From Microbacterium caowuchunii (GTDB lineage Bacteria; Actinomycetota; Actinomycetes; Actinomycetales; Microbacteriaceae), in assembly GCF_008727755.1 (NCBI RefSeq), contig NZ_CP044231.1:620001-684000 (forward strand): DNA of 64,000 bases, given 5' to 3'. The notes below the pieces were generated by a model. The model did no database searches, was not told where the DNA came from, and saw nothing but the letters and a program-made list of their open reading frames with translations. This document shows, in pieces, positions 1-8,890 of the stretch. Position 1 is the stretch's first letter. Each line of letters opens with the position of its first letter. The translations under genes and the position numbers were made by a program.

Positions 1-112
1 AGTACAGCTCCCGGAAGATCGGGAAGAGCATCAGGATGCCGAAGGGGACCAGGAACGCGAGGATGCGCAGCACCGAGTAGACGATCGCGGGACGGGCTTT
101 CACGTCCCTCAT
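1..112 (-). CDS. DUF4229 family small membrane protein (5' part only)
   Basis: Only the first 37 codons are in the window; the gene runs off the left edge. Reading leftward from ATG at 110-112, the peptide begins MRDVKARPAIVYSVLRI and enters a hydrophobic segment (LAFLVPFGILMLFPIF), the usual start of actinobacterial DUF4229 membrane proteins, which lie near men genes. Function unknown. It is divergent from the PLDc_N gene, with an 88-bp promoter gap between them. Confidence 0.6.
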   Translation of the reverse strand, partial: MRDVKARPAIVYSVLRILAFLVPFGILMLFPIFRELY

Positions 113-200
113 CCTACGGTCGGCTGCTGTGTGGCCGTGCGTGTGCTGTGTGGGTGGCGGTGGCCGCCCGAGTCCCCGCGAGTCGGCCTAGGATGGGGGC

Positions 201-581
201 ATGGCGAGGCTCCTGCTCATTCTTGCGCTGGTGGCCGTCGTCCTCTGGGTCTACAGCGTGGTCGATTGCGCGCTGCAGCCGGCGACGAGGCACCGGGGCG
301 TCAGCAAGGGCGCCTGGATGGCCATCGTCATCCTGCTGCCCGTGGTCGGCGGACTGCTCTGGTTCGTGGTCGGCCGTGGCCGCCGGTCCGCGGCGCCCGT
401 GCGCCGTGCGCCGGACGATGACCCGCAGTTCCTGCGCACGATCGGGTCCATCAGCGACCAGGACGAGCGCATCCGTCGTCTGGAGGAGGAGCTCGCTCAG
501 CTCGACGCGGAAGAGGACCCGGATGCGGGGCCCACAGCGCCGCATCGTCCCGCGGACGACGACGACACCCGCACCAGCTGA
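201..581 (+). CDS. PLDc_N domain membrane protein
   Basis: A 126-residue protein with two hydrophobic segments (about 3-21 and 37-58) flanking the short loop typical of the phospholipase D N-terminal-like family (WVYSVVDCAL, then KGAWMAIVILLPVVGGLLWF). A charged, coiled-coil-like tail rich in Glu and Asp follows (DERIRRLEEELAQLDAEE). No catalytic HKD motif is present, so it is not a phospholipase. The stop sits one base before menD, so the two genes are very probably co-transcribed. Its role is unknown; the position suggests a membrane-associated partner of the menaquinone genes. Confidence 0.75.
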   Translation: MARLLLILALVAVVLWVYSVVDCALQPATRHRGVSKGAWMAIVILLPVVGGLLWFVVGRGRRSAAPVRRAPDDDPQFLRTIGSISDQDERIRRLEEELAQLDAEEDPDAGPTAPHRPADDDDTRTS

Positions 582-582
582 G

Positions 583-2385
583 ATGAGCGGCAGCGACACC
601 GCCGGGCGTGCACCGGCGACGGATGCGGCTGCGGCCCTGCTTCAACGGCTGCTCGAGCGCGGCGTCACGGAGATCGTGCTGAGCCCCGGTTCCCGTTCCC
701 AGGCGCTCGCCCTCGCGGCCGCCGAACTGGAGCACCAGGGCGCGCTCCGCGTGCACGTGCGCATCGATGAGCGCGTCGCCGGTTTCACGGCGCTGGGCAT
801 CGGGCGCGAATCGGGTCTCCCGGCCGTCGTGGTCTGCACTTCCGGGACGGCGGTCGCGAACCTCCTGCCGGCCGTGCTGGAGGCGCACCACTCCGCCGTC
901 CCGCTCCTCCTCCTCACCGCGGACCGCCCGCCCGAGCTGCGGGGCGTGGGAGCGAACCAGACCACCCGCCAACCGGGACTGTTCGCCGCCGCGACGCGCT
1001 TCGAGGCGGATGCGCCCGTGCCGGACGAGCTGGATCCGGACGGCACGGGGGCGCAGAGCGTCATGATGCGGCGTCTCGCCGACGAGGCCCTCGATGCCGC
1101 CCTCGGATGCGGCGCGCGACCGGCCGGCCCGGTGCATCTGAACCTGCCGTTCCGGGAGCCGCTGGCCGGCGCCCTCCCGCCGTGGGCGGTGCCGGCGGCT
1201 GCGGCGGTGCCCGCGGTTCAGGACCAGGCCGATCCCGCCGCGCCCGCAGAGGACGAAGCCGCTCTGTCCGGTGCGCTCTACCAGGGCGGCGGCGGGATCG
1301 GGGAGTCCGACGTGCCCCCGGATGCGGAGGATCCGACCGTGCTGGAGCGCGGCCCGCGCACGGTCGTGATCGCCGGGGCCGGAGCCGGCCCGGACGCCGA
1401 GCGGATCGCCCACGAGGGCGGATGGCCGCTGATCGCGGAGATCGTCAGCGGTGCCCGTTTCGGTCGGAACCTCATCCACGGCTACCGGGAACTGCTCGCG
1501 GATCCGGCCCTCGGTGGACGCGTGCAGCGCGCGGTGGTGCTGGGGCATCCGACGCTCAGCCGTGAGGTGACGGCCCTTTTGTCCCGCACCGACGTCGAGG
1601 TGATCGCCCGGCGCGGCCCCGGCGAGCCGCTCAACCTGAACGGCGCGTCGACCGCGGTCGACGAGATCGCCGTCGGGACCGGTCCGGCGGACCGGGAGTG
1701 GCTGGGGGAGTGGATGCAGGCGTCGCGCGCGGCCGCCGTGGACCTCAGCCCGCCCGCGCCGGACGCCCAGGGGCTCGCCTCCGTCGTCCCCGCCCAGCGC
1801 CTGGGGGCGATCTCCGCCGAGCTCGACGTCCTCCGTGCACCCCTCGATCGGGACGTGCTCGTGGACGCGGTGTGGCGCGCGACGTGGCCGCACGACCGCC
1901 TGGTCTTCGGGTCGTCGCGGCTCGTGCGGGTGGCGGACCGGGTGCTCGGCGGGAAGAAGGTGCCGGTCCACGCGAACCGCGGTCTCGCGGGAATCGATGG
2001 GACGGTGTCCACCGCGCTCGGGGTGGCGATCGCGAGCCAGTCCGGCGGTCGCGCCGGCATGACCCGCGTGCTGCTGGGCGACCTGACTCTGCTGCACGAC
2101 GTGGGGGCGCTCCTGTTCCCTGCTGCCGAGGACGAGCCCCGCATCCAGGTGATCGTCGGCAACGACGGCGGCGGCACGATCTTCGACGGGCTCGAGGTTG
2201 CGCAGGTGGCGGGTCCGGAGGCCATGGAGCGCGTGCTGTACACGCCGCACTCCGCCCGGCTCGAGCACCTGGCGCTCGCCTACGGCTGGGAGTACCAGCG
2301 GATCACCACCCGGGCGGCGCTCGACCAGGCGCTGACCTCGCCCGCCGGCGGGCGCCAGCTGATCGAGGTTCCCCTCCAGCGCTGA
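583..2385 (+). CDS. menD: 2-succinyl-5-enolpyruvyl-6-hydroxy-3-cyclohexene-1-carboxylate synthase
   Basis: Thiamine-diphosphate enzyme that joins isochorismate and 2-oxoglutarate in menaquinone synthesis. The 600-residue product fits the family. Visible landmarks are LSPGSRSQALALAAAE (substrate site), RIDERVAGFTALG with the conserved glutamate, CTSGTAVANLLPAVLEA, the TADRPPELRGVGANQT loop, and GNDGGGTIFDGLE near the C-terminus for ThDP/Mg binding. The start at 583 is chosen because it follows the upstream stop directly and gives the family N-terminus. It converges on menF; both act on isochorismate. Confidence 0.96.
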   Translation: MSGSDTAGRAPATDAAAALLQRLLERGVTEIVLSPGSRSQALALAAAELEHQGALRVHVRIDERVAGFTALGIGRESGLPAVVVCTSGTAVANLLPAVLEAHHSAVPLLLLTADRPPELRGVGANQTTRQPGLFAAATRFEADAPVPDELDPDGTGAQSVMMRRLADEALDAALGCGARPAGPVHLNLPFREPLAGALPPWAVPAAAAVPAVQDQADPAAPAEDEAALSGALYQGGGGIGESDVPPDAEDPTVLERGPRTVVIAGAGAGPDAERIAHEGGWPLIAEIVSGARFGRNLIHGYRELLADPALGGRVQRAVVLGHPTLSREVTALLSRTDVEVIARRGPGEPLNLNGASTAVDEIAVGTGPADREWLGEWMQASRAAAVDLSPPAPDAQGLASVVPAQRLGAISAELDVLRAPLDRDVLVDAVWRATWPHDRLVFGSSRLVRVADRVLGGKKVPVHANRGLAGIDGTVSTALGVAIASQSGGRAGMTRVLLGDLTLLHDVGALLFPAAEDEPRIQVIVGNDGGGTIFDGLEVAQVAGPEAMERVLYTPHSARLEHLALAYGWEYQRITTRAALDQALTSPAGGRQLIEVPLQR

Positions 2386-2396
2386 GGCCCGCCCTC

Positions 2397-2471
2397 CCCG
2401 CGAGACTGCATCCTCCGCACGAGACAGCGCGTGGCTGCGTCCGTCTCGTGGCCACCATGCAGTCTCGCGGG
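2397..2471. repeat. nested palindrome between menD and menF
   Basis: A perfect 15-bp inverted repeat, CCCGCGAGACTGCAT (2397-2411) and its complement (2457-2471), encloses a second perfect 8-bp inverted repeat, CACGAGAC (2418-2425) with GTCTCGTG (2443-2450). It lies between two convergent genes. There is no T-tract, so it may be a REP-like repeat element, a bidirectional terminator, or both. Confidence 0.7.
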
Positions 2472-2487
2472 AAGAAGACGCGGGACG

Positions 2488-2538
2488 GGACGGGCGGCGC
2501 GACGGGACGGGACGGGCCGGGACGGGCGGCGCGACGGG
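2488..2538. repeat. GACGGG-rich direct repeat
   Basis: The 19-mer GGACGGGCGGCGCGACGGG occurs at 2488-2506 and again at 2520-2538, inside a longer run of GACGGG units that continues as GTGCGGG repeats to about 2558. It is non-coding and lies just past the menF stop. It looks like slippage-prone, low-complexity DNA. Confidence 0.7.
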
Positions 2539-2558
2539 CCGGGGTGCGGGGTGCGGGG

Positions 2559-3794
2559 TCAGGCGAGGGCGTCGACGATCGGGCGGAACTTCACCCGGGT
2601 CTCCAACAGCTCGGACTCCGGATCGCTGCCGGCCACGATCCCGGCCCCCGCGTAGGCGGTGAGGGGGATCGGGTCCTCGGATGCCCCGGGGTCGAACTGG
2701 GCGCACCGCAGCGCGATCGCCCATTCGCCCGAGCCCGCCGCATCGATCCAGCCGACCGGCCCGGCGTACCGGCCGCGGTCGAAGGGCTCGAGACGCCGGA
2801 TCAGTTCGCGTGCTCGGGGCGTGGGCGTGCCCGCCACGGCGGCGGTGGGATGCAGTGCCGCGACGAGGTCCAGGGCGGATGCGGCGTCCGAGAGGCGTCC
2901 CTCGACGTCCGTGGCGAGGTGCCACACGTTCGGGAGCTTCAGGGTGAACGGCTGTTCGCTGGCACGCAGGGCGCTCGTATGCGGGCGCAGCGAGGCGAGC
3001 ACGCTCCGCACGGCGAACTGGTGCTCGTCCTGGTCCTTCGGGCTCGTGGCCAGGGCGAGGGAAGCGGCGGTGTCCGCATCCGGGTCCGCCCCGCGGGCGG
3101 CGGTGCCGGCGAGCACACGCGCGGTGACGACGCCGCCCTCGACCGTGATCAGGGTCTCCGGGCTCGCCCCGATCAGCCCGTCGACGGCGAAGGCCCACGT
3201 GTCCGGGTATCCGGACGCGAGGGCGCGCACGAGCCGGCGCAGGTCCGCGCCGGCAGGAGCCGTGCCGACGAGGTCGCGAGCGAGGACGACCTTGCTCACT
3301 TCTCCGGCCGAGATCGCTTCCAGGCCGCCGCGCACGGCGGCGACGTACCCCTCGGGGGTGAGTGCGCCGGGACCCAGGGTGGCGGACCAGTGCGTTCCGT
3401 ACGGCGTCATCTGTGGCCGCGGGACGGGTCCGTCGGCGGTGCGGATGGTGGTGATCCAGGAGCGGCCGTGGCGCCGGCCCAGGATGAGCTCCGGGATCAC
3501 GATGGTGCTGGCACGCGAGGACCGCGGATCGAAGGCGAGGGCTCCGAAACCGACCAGACCGGTGCCCGGGATGTGCAGCGGGTCGTCGACGACGGCCGCC
3601 GCGGCGACCTCGCGCCAGGTCGCGGCGATGTCGTCCTCCGCCGTGAGGGTGAGGGCGGCGCCGAAGCCGACCATGCCCTCGCCTCGGCGCTGCCAGACCA
3701 GCGGATGCCCGGCGTCGGTGTAGGCGAGGAGGTCTTCGATCGGATCGATCTCGCGGGTCTCGACCAGCAGGGCGGAAAGATCTGATCGGGTCAC
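2559..3794 (-). CDS. menF: isochorismate synthase
   Basis: Chorismate-binding enzyme that converts chorismate to isochorismate, the first committed menaquinone step. The 411-residue length is normal. Conserved pieces are EVSKVVLARDL, SPETLITVEGG, VLAGTAARG, the SPKDQDEHQFAV helix with its metal-binding glutamate, LHPTAAVAGTP, and YAGPVGWIDAAGSGEWAIALR near the C-terminus. The assignment over anthranilate or salicylate synthase rests on the adjacent menD and the absence of a glutaminase partner. It converges on menD and is divergent from the DUF402 gene, whose start is only 22 bp away. Confidence 0.92.
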   Translation of the reverse strand: MTRSDLSALLVETREIDPIEDLLAYTDAGHPLVWQRRGEGMVGFGAALTLTAEDDIAATWREVAAAAVVDDPLHIPGTGLVGFGALAFDPRSSRASTIVIPELILGRRHGRSWITTIRTADGPVPRPQMTPYGTHWSATLGPGALTPEGYVAAVRGGLEAISAGEVSKVVLARDLVGTAPAGADLRRLVRALASGYPDTWAFAVDGLIGASPETLITVEGGVVTARVLAGTAARGADPDADTAASLALATSPKDQDEHQFAVRSVLASLRPHTSALRASEQPFTLKLPNVWHLATDVEGRLSDAASALDLVAALHPTAAVAGTPTPRARELIRRLEPFDRGRYAGPVGWIDAAGSGEWAIALRCAQFDPGASEDPIPLTAYAGAGIVAGSDPESELLETRVKFRPIVDALA

Positions 3795-3816
3795 CAGACA
3801 AGCCTAGACTCGTGGC

Positions 3817-4371
3817 GTGACAGAGGCCGCGTCCGCATCCGTCCGCCCGCCCGCCGGGACGCCGGTGACGTTCCGATGGCGGAAATGGGACGGCGCCCCG
3901 CACTGGATCCACGAATGCGTCTACCTCGGCAGCGACCGGTGGGGCGACTGGGTGGGACAGCAGGCCGGATGGCGCTCCGTGCGGCCGGGGCGGGAGATCA
4001 TCACCACCGGTCCGAACGTCACCCTGGTGCCCCCGGAGGGCACCTACGCCTGCACCGTGAACGCCACGCATCCCCGGGTGCGTGTGTACATCGACATCGC
4101 CTGGGACGTGCGCTGGTCGGAGACGGAGCGCGACGTGCTGGAGGGCATCGACATGGACCTCGACGTCGTCCAGGCGCTCGACGAACGCGGACTGTTCATC
4201 GACGACGAGGACGAGTGGGACGAGCACCGCGTCCGGTACGGGTATCCGCTCGACGTGGTCGCCCGGCTGGAGGCGCTGGCGGTGGATCTGGAACGGCGCG
4301 TGGGGGCCTTCGAGGCCCCTTTCGACGACGCCACGGCCGCGCACTGGCTCGGCCGACTCGCCGCGCTGTGA
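3817..4371 (+). CDS. DUF402 domain protein
   Basis: A 184-residue protein with the DUF402 core: TPVTFRWRKWDGAPHWIHECVYLG, then WVGQQAGW, and the acidic block WDVRWSETERDVLEGIDMDLDV typical of this family of proposed nucleoside di/triphosphate-binding or RNA-associated proteins. The GTG at 3817 is used because it closely follows the divergent menF start and nothing upstream in frame resembles the family. Its biochemical role here is unknown. It stands 67 bp upstream of menG and may share its transcript. Confidence 0.8.
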   Translation: MTEAASASVRPPAGTPVTFRWRKWDGAPHWIHECVYLGSDRWGDWVGQQAGWRSVRPGREIITTGPNVTLVPPEGTYACTVNATHPRVRVYIDIAWDVRWSETERDVLEGIDMDLDVVQALDERGLFIDDEDEWDEHRVRYGYPLDVVARLEALAVDLERRVGAFEAPFDDATAAHWLGRLAAL

Positions 4372-4438
4372 GCGCCGCCGCGGCGGTACGGTGCGCCGGC
4401 CCGCACCGGCCGGAGGCGGCACGGCTTAGGCTGGGCGG

Positions 4439-5158
4439 GTGAGCGAACAGCACAATCGCGCCGACCTCGGCAAGGATCCCCAGCGCGTCAGCGGCATGTT
4501 CGACCAGGTCGCGCAGAACTACGACCGCACGAACACGGTGCTGAGCCTCGGCAACGACAAGCTCTGGCGCATCGCGACGACGCGGGCGGTCGCCCCGCGT
4601 CCCGGCCAGCGCATCCTCGATCTCGCGGCCGGCACCGGGGCCAGCTCGGTCGCCCTGGCCCGAAGCGGCGCCGAGGTGGTCGCGGCGGACTTCTCCCCCG
4701 GGATGATCGCGGAGGGCGCCCGTCGCCACGGTGACGTCCCCGGGCTGTCCTTCGTGGAGGCGGATGCCACGGCGCTGCCCTTCGGCGACGCCGAGTTCGA
4801 CACCGTCACGATCTCCTTCGGCCTCCGCAACGTCAACGATCCGCGCGCGGCGCTCGCCGAGATGCGCCGGGTCACCAAGCCCGGCGGACGCCTGGTGATC
4901 TGCGAGTTCTCGCACCCGCAGCATCCGCTGTTCGCGGGCGTCTACCGCTTCTACAACGACCGAGTGCTGCCCATCGTGGCGAAGGGTGTCAGCTCCAACG
5001 CGGAGGCGTACGACTACCTCAACGAGTCGATCAAGGACTGGCCGGATCAGCGCACACTGAGCACGTGGCTACGCGAGGCGGGGTGGACCGACGTGGCCTA
5101 CCGGGACCTCACGTTCGGCATCGTCGCGCTGCACCGCGCTCGGGCGCCGCAGGCCTGA
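4439..5158 (+). CDS. menG: demethylmenaquinone methyltransferase
   Basis: Class I SAM-dependent methyltransferase (UbiE/MenG family), the last step of menaquinone synthesis. The 239 residues show [22 protein letters not shown] near the N-terminus, the SAM motif [30 protein letters not shown], the [34 protein letters not shown] block, and [10 protein letters not shown] near the end, all family signatures. The GTG start at 4439 gives the usual N-terminus. The next gene makes the polyprenyl side chain, so the cluster is coherent. Confidence 0.95.
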   Translation: MSEQHNRADLGKDPQRVSGMFDQVAQNYDRTNTVLSLGNDKLWRIATTRAVAPRPGQRILDLAAGTGASSVALARSGAEVVAADFSPGMIAEGARRHGDVPGLSFVEADATALPFGDAEFDTVTISFGLRNVNDPRAALAEMRRVTKPGGRLVICEFSHPQHPLFAGVYRFYNDRVLPIVAKGVSSNAEAYDYLNESIKDWPDQRTLSTWLREAGWTDVAYRDLTFGIVALHRARAPQA

Positions 5159-5234
5159 CGCCCGGCTCATGCCCTGTGCGGGCGGTGCCTTCGCATCCGC
5201 GCCGACCGGGGTGCGGCACCACGGGTAGGCTGGC

Positions 5235-6299
5235 ATGGTGACACGGAGCCCTTCCGCGCCTGGTGCGCACCTCGCGAGCCGCCTCGGCCTGACCGAGCGC
5301 GTCTTCGCCGGTCCTGCCTCACGGCGCATGCTGAAGACCGTCGAGGACGGTCTGGCACGTGTCGAGACGAAGATGGGCGAGGAGCTGCGTGCGGCCGACT
5401 CCATCGCGGATGCCGCCAGCCGCTACCTGTACGAGGCGGGCGGCAAGCGGGTCCGCCCCATGCTCACGCTGCTCACCTCGCAGCTGGGCGAAGGCGTCAC
5501 CCCCGAGGTGATCGAGGGCGCCGCGGCGCTCGAGCTGACCCACCTCGGATCGCTCTACCACGACGACGTCATGGACGGCGCGGACAAGCGTCGTGGTGTG
5601 CCCGCGGCCCACGCGGTGTGGGGGAACAACGTCGCCATCCTCACCGGAGACCTGCTGTTCGCGCGGGCCAGCCAGATCATGGCGCGGATCGGCGAGCGCG
5701 CCATCCAGCTGCAGGCCGACACCTTCGAGCGTCTGGTGCTCGGCCAGCTGCACGAGACGGTCGGTCCGGCAGAGGGCGAGGACCGCGTCGCGTTCTATCT
5801 GCAGGTCCTGGCCGACAAGACGGGGTCGCTGATCGCAGCGGCCGCGCAGGCCGGCGTGCTGTTCTCCAACGCCCCGGCGGAGTACCGGGAACCGGTGCTG
5901 GTCTTCGGTGAGAAGATCGGCGTCGCCTTCCAGCTGCTCGATGACGTCATCGATCTCTCCGCAGACCCCGCCGAGACGGGCAAGGTCCCCGGGACAGATC
6001 TGCGCGCGGGCGTGCCCACCATGCCGTACCTCCTTCTCGCGGCGCGGCAGGACGCGGCCTCTGCGGCCCTGCTGTCCCGTATCGACGAGGGCGTCGCGCG
6101 GATCGCGGATGGTGCCGACCCGGCGCTCCTCGACGCTCCGCTCGCCGACCTCCGTGAACACGACGCCACCGCCGAGACCGTGCGGCTGGCACAGGCATGG
6201 TCTGCTGAGGCGGTGGCGGCCCTCGCGCCCCTGCCGTCCGGACCCGTCCGCGAGGCGCTCGTGCGTTTCGCGGATGCGGTCACCGACCGCAGCAGCTGA
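5235..6299 (+). CDS. long-chain trans-polyprenyl diphosphate synthase
   Basis: Builds the polyprenyl tail for menaquinone by head-to-tail condensation of isopentenyl diphosphate. The 354 residues contain the first Asp-rich motif in LYHDDVMDGADKRRG, GNNVAILTGDLLFARA, and the second in FQLLDDVIDLS, followed by GTDLRAGVPTMPYLLLA. The exact chain length (hepta- to nonaprenyl) cannot be read from sequence. ATG at 5235 or the adjacent in-frame GTG at 5238 could serve as the start. It sits between menG and the FprA-like reductase. Confidence 0.9.
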   Translation: MVTRSPSAPGAHLASRLGLTERVFAGPASRRMLKTVEDGLARVETKMGEELRAADSIADAASRYLYEAGGKRVRPMLTLLTSQLGEGVTPEVIEGAAALELTHLGSLYHDDVMDGADKRRGVPAAHAVWGNNVAILTGDLLFARASQIMARIGERAIQLQADTFERLVLGQLHETVGPAEGEDRVAFYLQVLADKTGSLIAAAAQAGVLFSNAPAEYREPVLVFGEKIGVAFQLLDDVIDLSADPAETGKVPGTDLRAGVPTMPYLLLAARQDAASAALLSRIDEGVARIADGADPALLDAPLADLREHDATAETVRLAQAWSAEAVAALAPLPSGPVREALVRFADAVTDRSS

Positions 6300-6359
6300 C
6301 CCCGGACACATCGGCCGCGTGGTGCGTCGCATGCCCGCGGCATCCAGGAAAGGACTCCC

Positions 6360-7733
6360 ATGACCAAGCTCAGGCTGGCCATCGTCGGCGCAGGACCCGC
6401 CGGCATCTACGCGGCGGACATCCTGCTGAAGGCGGAGCGCGCGTTCGACGTGTCGATCGACCTCTTCGAGCAACTGCCCGCCCCGTACGGGCTGGTCCGG
6501 TACGGTGTGGCGCCCGACCACCCCCGCATCAAGGGGATCATCACGGCGCTGCGCGACGTGCTCGACCGCGGTGACATCCGGCTGTTCGGCAACGTGCGGT
6601 TCGGGGTCGACATCACCCTGGACGACCTCAAGAAGCACTACAACGCGGTCATCTTCTCCACCGGCGCCATCCGCGACGCGAACCTGGACATCCCCGGCAT
6701 CGACGCCGAGGGTTCGTTCGGCGCGGCGGACTTCGTGAGCTGGTTCGACGGGCACCCCGACGTGCCGCGCACCTGGCCGCTGGATGCGGAGTCGGTCGCG
6801 GTCATCGGGAACGGCAACGTCGCGCTCGATATCGCCCGCATGCTGGCCAAGCACGCCGTGGACCTGCTCCCCACGGAGATCCCGCAGAACGTCTACGAGG
6901 GACTCGCGGCCTCCCAGGTCACTGACGTGCACGTGTTCGGCCGCCGCGGCCCCGCCCAGGTGAAGTTCACGCCCCTGGAGTTGCGCGAGCTGGGCGAACT
7001 GCGCGACGTCGACATGGTCGTGTACGACGAGGACTTCGACTACGACGACGCGACGCGCGCCGCGATCGCCAGCAACAAGCAGATCATGGTCATCGACCGC
7101 GTTCTCCAGTCCTGGCGCAAGCGCCCCGGCGTCAACAACGCCGGCGGCGAGGCGTCCCGCCGCCTGCACCTGCACTTCTGGGCGAAGCCCGTCGAGGTGA
7201 AGAAGGATGCGGACGGCCGGGTCGCGGCTCTCGTCTACGAGCGGACGCGCCCGGACGGACAGGGCGGCGTCGTCGGCACCGGCGAGCTGCGCGAGGTGCC
7301 GGTGCAGCAGCTCTACCGGGCGGTCGGCTACTTCGGTTCGCCCCTGCCGGGCGTCCCCTTCGATGAGCGGCACGGCGTGATCCCGAACCACGAGGGTCAG
7401 GCGCTGCAGTCGGACTCCAACGAGATCGTCCCCGGAATCTACGCCACGGGATGGATCAAGCGCGGACCGGTGGGCCTGATCGGCCACACCAAGTCCGATG
7501 CGATGGAGACGGTGCGCCACGTCATCAACGACCAGGGCTCCTGGTGGCAGCCGGAGGACCCCTCCGAGGAGGCCATCCCGGCTCTGCTGGCCGAACGGGG
7601 CGTCCGGTGGACCGACCTCGACGGCTGGCACCGGCTGGACGAGCACGAGGTCGCCCTCGGCGCGCCGCACGAGCGTGCTCGTATCAAGGTCGTCCCGCGG
7701 GACGAGATGGTGAAGGTCTCGCGCGGCGAGTAG
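6360..7733 (+). CDS. FprA-like NADPH-ferredoxin reductase
   Basis: FAD/NAD(P) enzyme of the adrenodoxin-reductase type, 457 residues, predicted to move electrons between NADPH and ferredoxin. The N-terminal FAD motif is LAIVGAGPAGIYAADIL, followed by PYGLVRYGVAPDHPRIKGI. The NADPH motif is VAVIGNGNVALDIARML, and the family block GIYATGWIKRGPVGLIGHTKSDA is intact. The C-terminal 60 residues (RGVRWTDLDGWHRLDEHEVALG) match the actinobacterial form. A Shine-Dalgarno-like AGGAAAGGA precedes the ATG. Confidence 0.92.
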   Translation: MTKLRLAIVGAGPAGIYAADILLKAERAFDVSIDLFEQLPAPYGLVRYGVAPDHPRIKGIITALRDVLDRGDIRLFGNVRFGVDITLDDLKKHYNAVIFSTGAIRDANLDIPGIDAEGSFGAADFVSWFDGHPDVPRTWPLDAESVAVIGNGNVALDIARMLAKHAVDLLPTEIPQNVYEGLAASQVTDVHVFGRRGPAQVKFTPLELRELGELRDVDMVVYDEDFDYDDATRAAIASNKQIMVIDRVLQSWRKRPGVNNAGGEASRRLHLHFWAKPVEVKKDADGRVAALVYERTRPDGQGGVVGTGELREVPVQQLYRAVGYFGSPLPGVPFDERHGVIPNHEGQALQSDSNEIVPGIYATGWIKRGPVGLIGHTKSDAMETVRHVINDQGSWWQPEDPSEEAIPALLAERGVRWTDLDGWHRLDEHEVALGAPHERARIKVVPRDEMVKVSRGE

Positions 7734-7787
7734 CGCATCGCCCGGCCTCCGGGCGGGCACGGATGCCTCGGCCGATACGCTTGCGAC

Positions 7788-8768
7788 ATGAGCGACGGCT
7801 GGGGTCCGGACATCCTGGGCGCGGGGTTCGAGCAGCGGACGCTCCCGCTGGTGCAGCCGGGGGAGAACGGCCCGCTCGTTGCGACGCTCGTCCGGAGTGC
7901 GCCGAATCCGCTGGTCGCGTGGACGAAACCCCTGCGTGACGTCGACGTGCTCTACGTGCACGGCTGGTCGGACTACTTCTTCCAGCGCGAGCTCGCCCGA
8001 TTCTGGACGGATCTCGGCGCGCGGTTCTACGCGCTGGATCTGCATCGTTACGGCCGCAGCACCCTGCCCGGCGAGGTGCCCGGCTATGCGGACTCGCTCG
8101 AGGAGTACGACGAGGACATCGAATTGGCGCTGGCGGCGATGGGCCAGGGTGAGAAGCGGGGCCGGCGGCTCGTCCTGGTCGGCCACTCCACCGGCGGTCT
8201 CACCCTCTCGCTGTGGGCCGCGCGTCATCCCGGACGCGCGTCCGCGCTCGTGCTGAACAGCCCGTGGCTCGAACTCCAGATCGGTCCGCTCGCCCGCCAA
8301 GCGATCGCGCCGCTGGTGCTCGCGCGCGCCCGGTTCCAGCCGCTCGGTCAGCATCCCGTCGTCGATCTCGGCTTCTACACGCGCGCGCAGATCGAGCTCG
8401 GGGCGATCCCCACGCCGGAGTACCGCGAGCTGTGGCGTCCCGCGCAGGGCTTCCCGACGCATCCAGGATGGTTCAACGCGGTCCTGACCGGGCATGCGAC
8501 GGTGGCAGCGGGCATCGACGTCGGATGCCCGGCCCTCGTCCTGCTCTCGGCTCGTTCGAGCTCGCCGTTGCGGTGGGTCCCGGCGATGACCGAGACGGAT
8601 TCCGTGCTCGTGGTCGACGAGATCGCCCGGGCTGCGCTCCGGCTCGGGCCGCTGGTCACGGTGGCGCGCATCCCCGGCGCGATCCACGACGTGTTCCTGT
8701 CGGCGTCCGCACCACGAGAGCACGCGTTCGCGGTGACCCGGGACTGGACGGCCGCGCGGTTCCGTTGA
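7788..8768 (+). CDS. alpha/beta hydrolase (monoacylglycerol-lipase-like)
   Basis: A 326-residue hydrolase with oxyanion/HG motif VLYVHGWSDYFFQRELARFW, nucleophile elbow VGHSTGGLTLSLWAARHP with the catalytic serine, and a late histidine in IPGAIHDVFLS. The pattern fits serine hydrolases acting on lipids or esters, of the lysophospholipase/monoacylglycerol lipase kind. No signal peptide is seen, so it is likely cytoplasmic. The substrate cannot be named. It is 54 bp downstream of the reductase gene. Confidence 0.82.
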   Translation: MSDGWGPDILGAGFEQRTLPLVQPGENGPLVATLVRSAPNPLVAWTKPLRDVDVLYVHGWSDYFFQRELARFWTDLGARFYALDLHRYGRSTLPGEVPGYADSLEEYDEDIELALAAMGQGEKRGRRLVLVGHSTGGLTLSLWAARHPGRASALVLNSPWLELQIGPLARQAIAPLVLARARFQPLGQHPVVDLGFYTRAQIELGAIPTPEYRELWRPAQGFPTHPGWFNAVLTGHATVAAGIDVGCPALVLLSARSSSPLRWVPAMTETDSVLVVDEIARAALRLGPLVTVARIPGAIHDVFLSASAPREHAFAVTRDWTAARFR

Positions 8769-8890
8769 CCTCGACCGCACAGACACCGACCGCGCGACCG
8801 TTCGACTCGGGCAAGGACGTGCCGGTATCACGAATGCGCGCGGGGCGCACACCTCAGCGGATCCGGACTCCGATGCCCCAGGATCAAGGG

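Noticed and set aside
451..4422. A 1323-codon open frame on the minus strand
   Set aside because: It runs antisense through menD and in another frame through menF; the translation is Arg/Pro/Gly-rich with no domain, a common artefact in high-GC DNA. Similar long frames at 5319-8852, 41983-44976 and 47708-50713 were rejected for the same reason.
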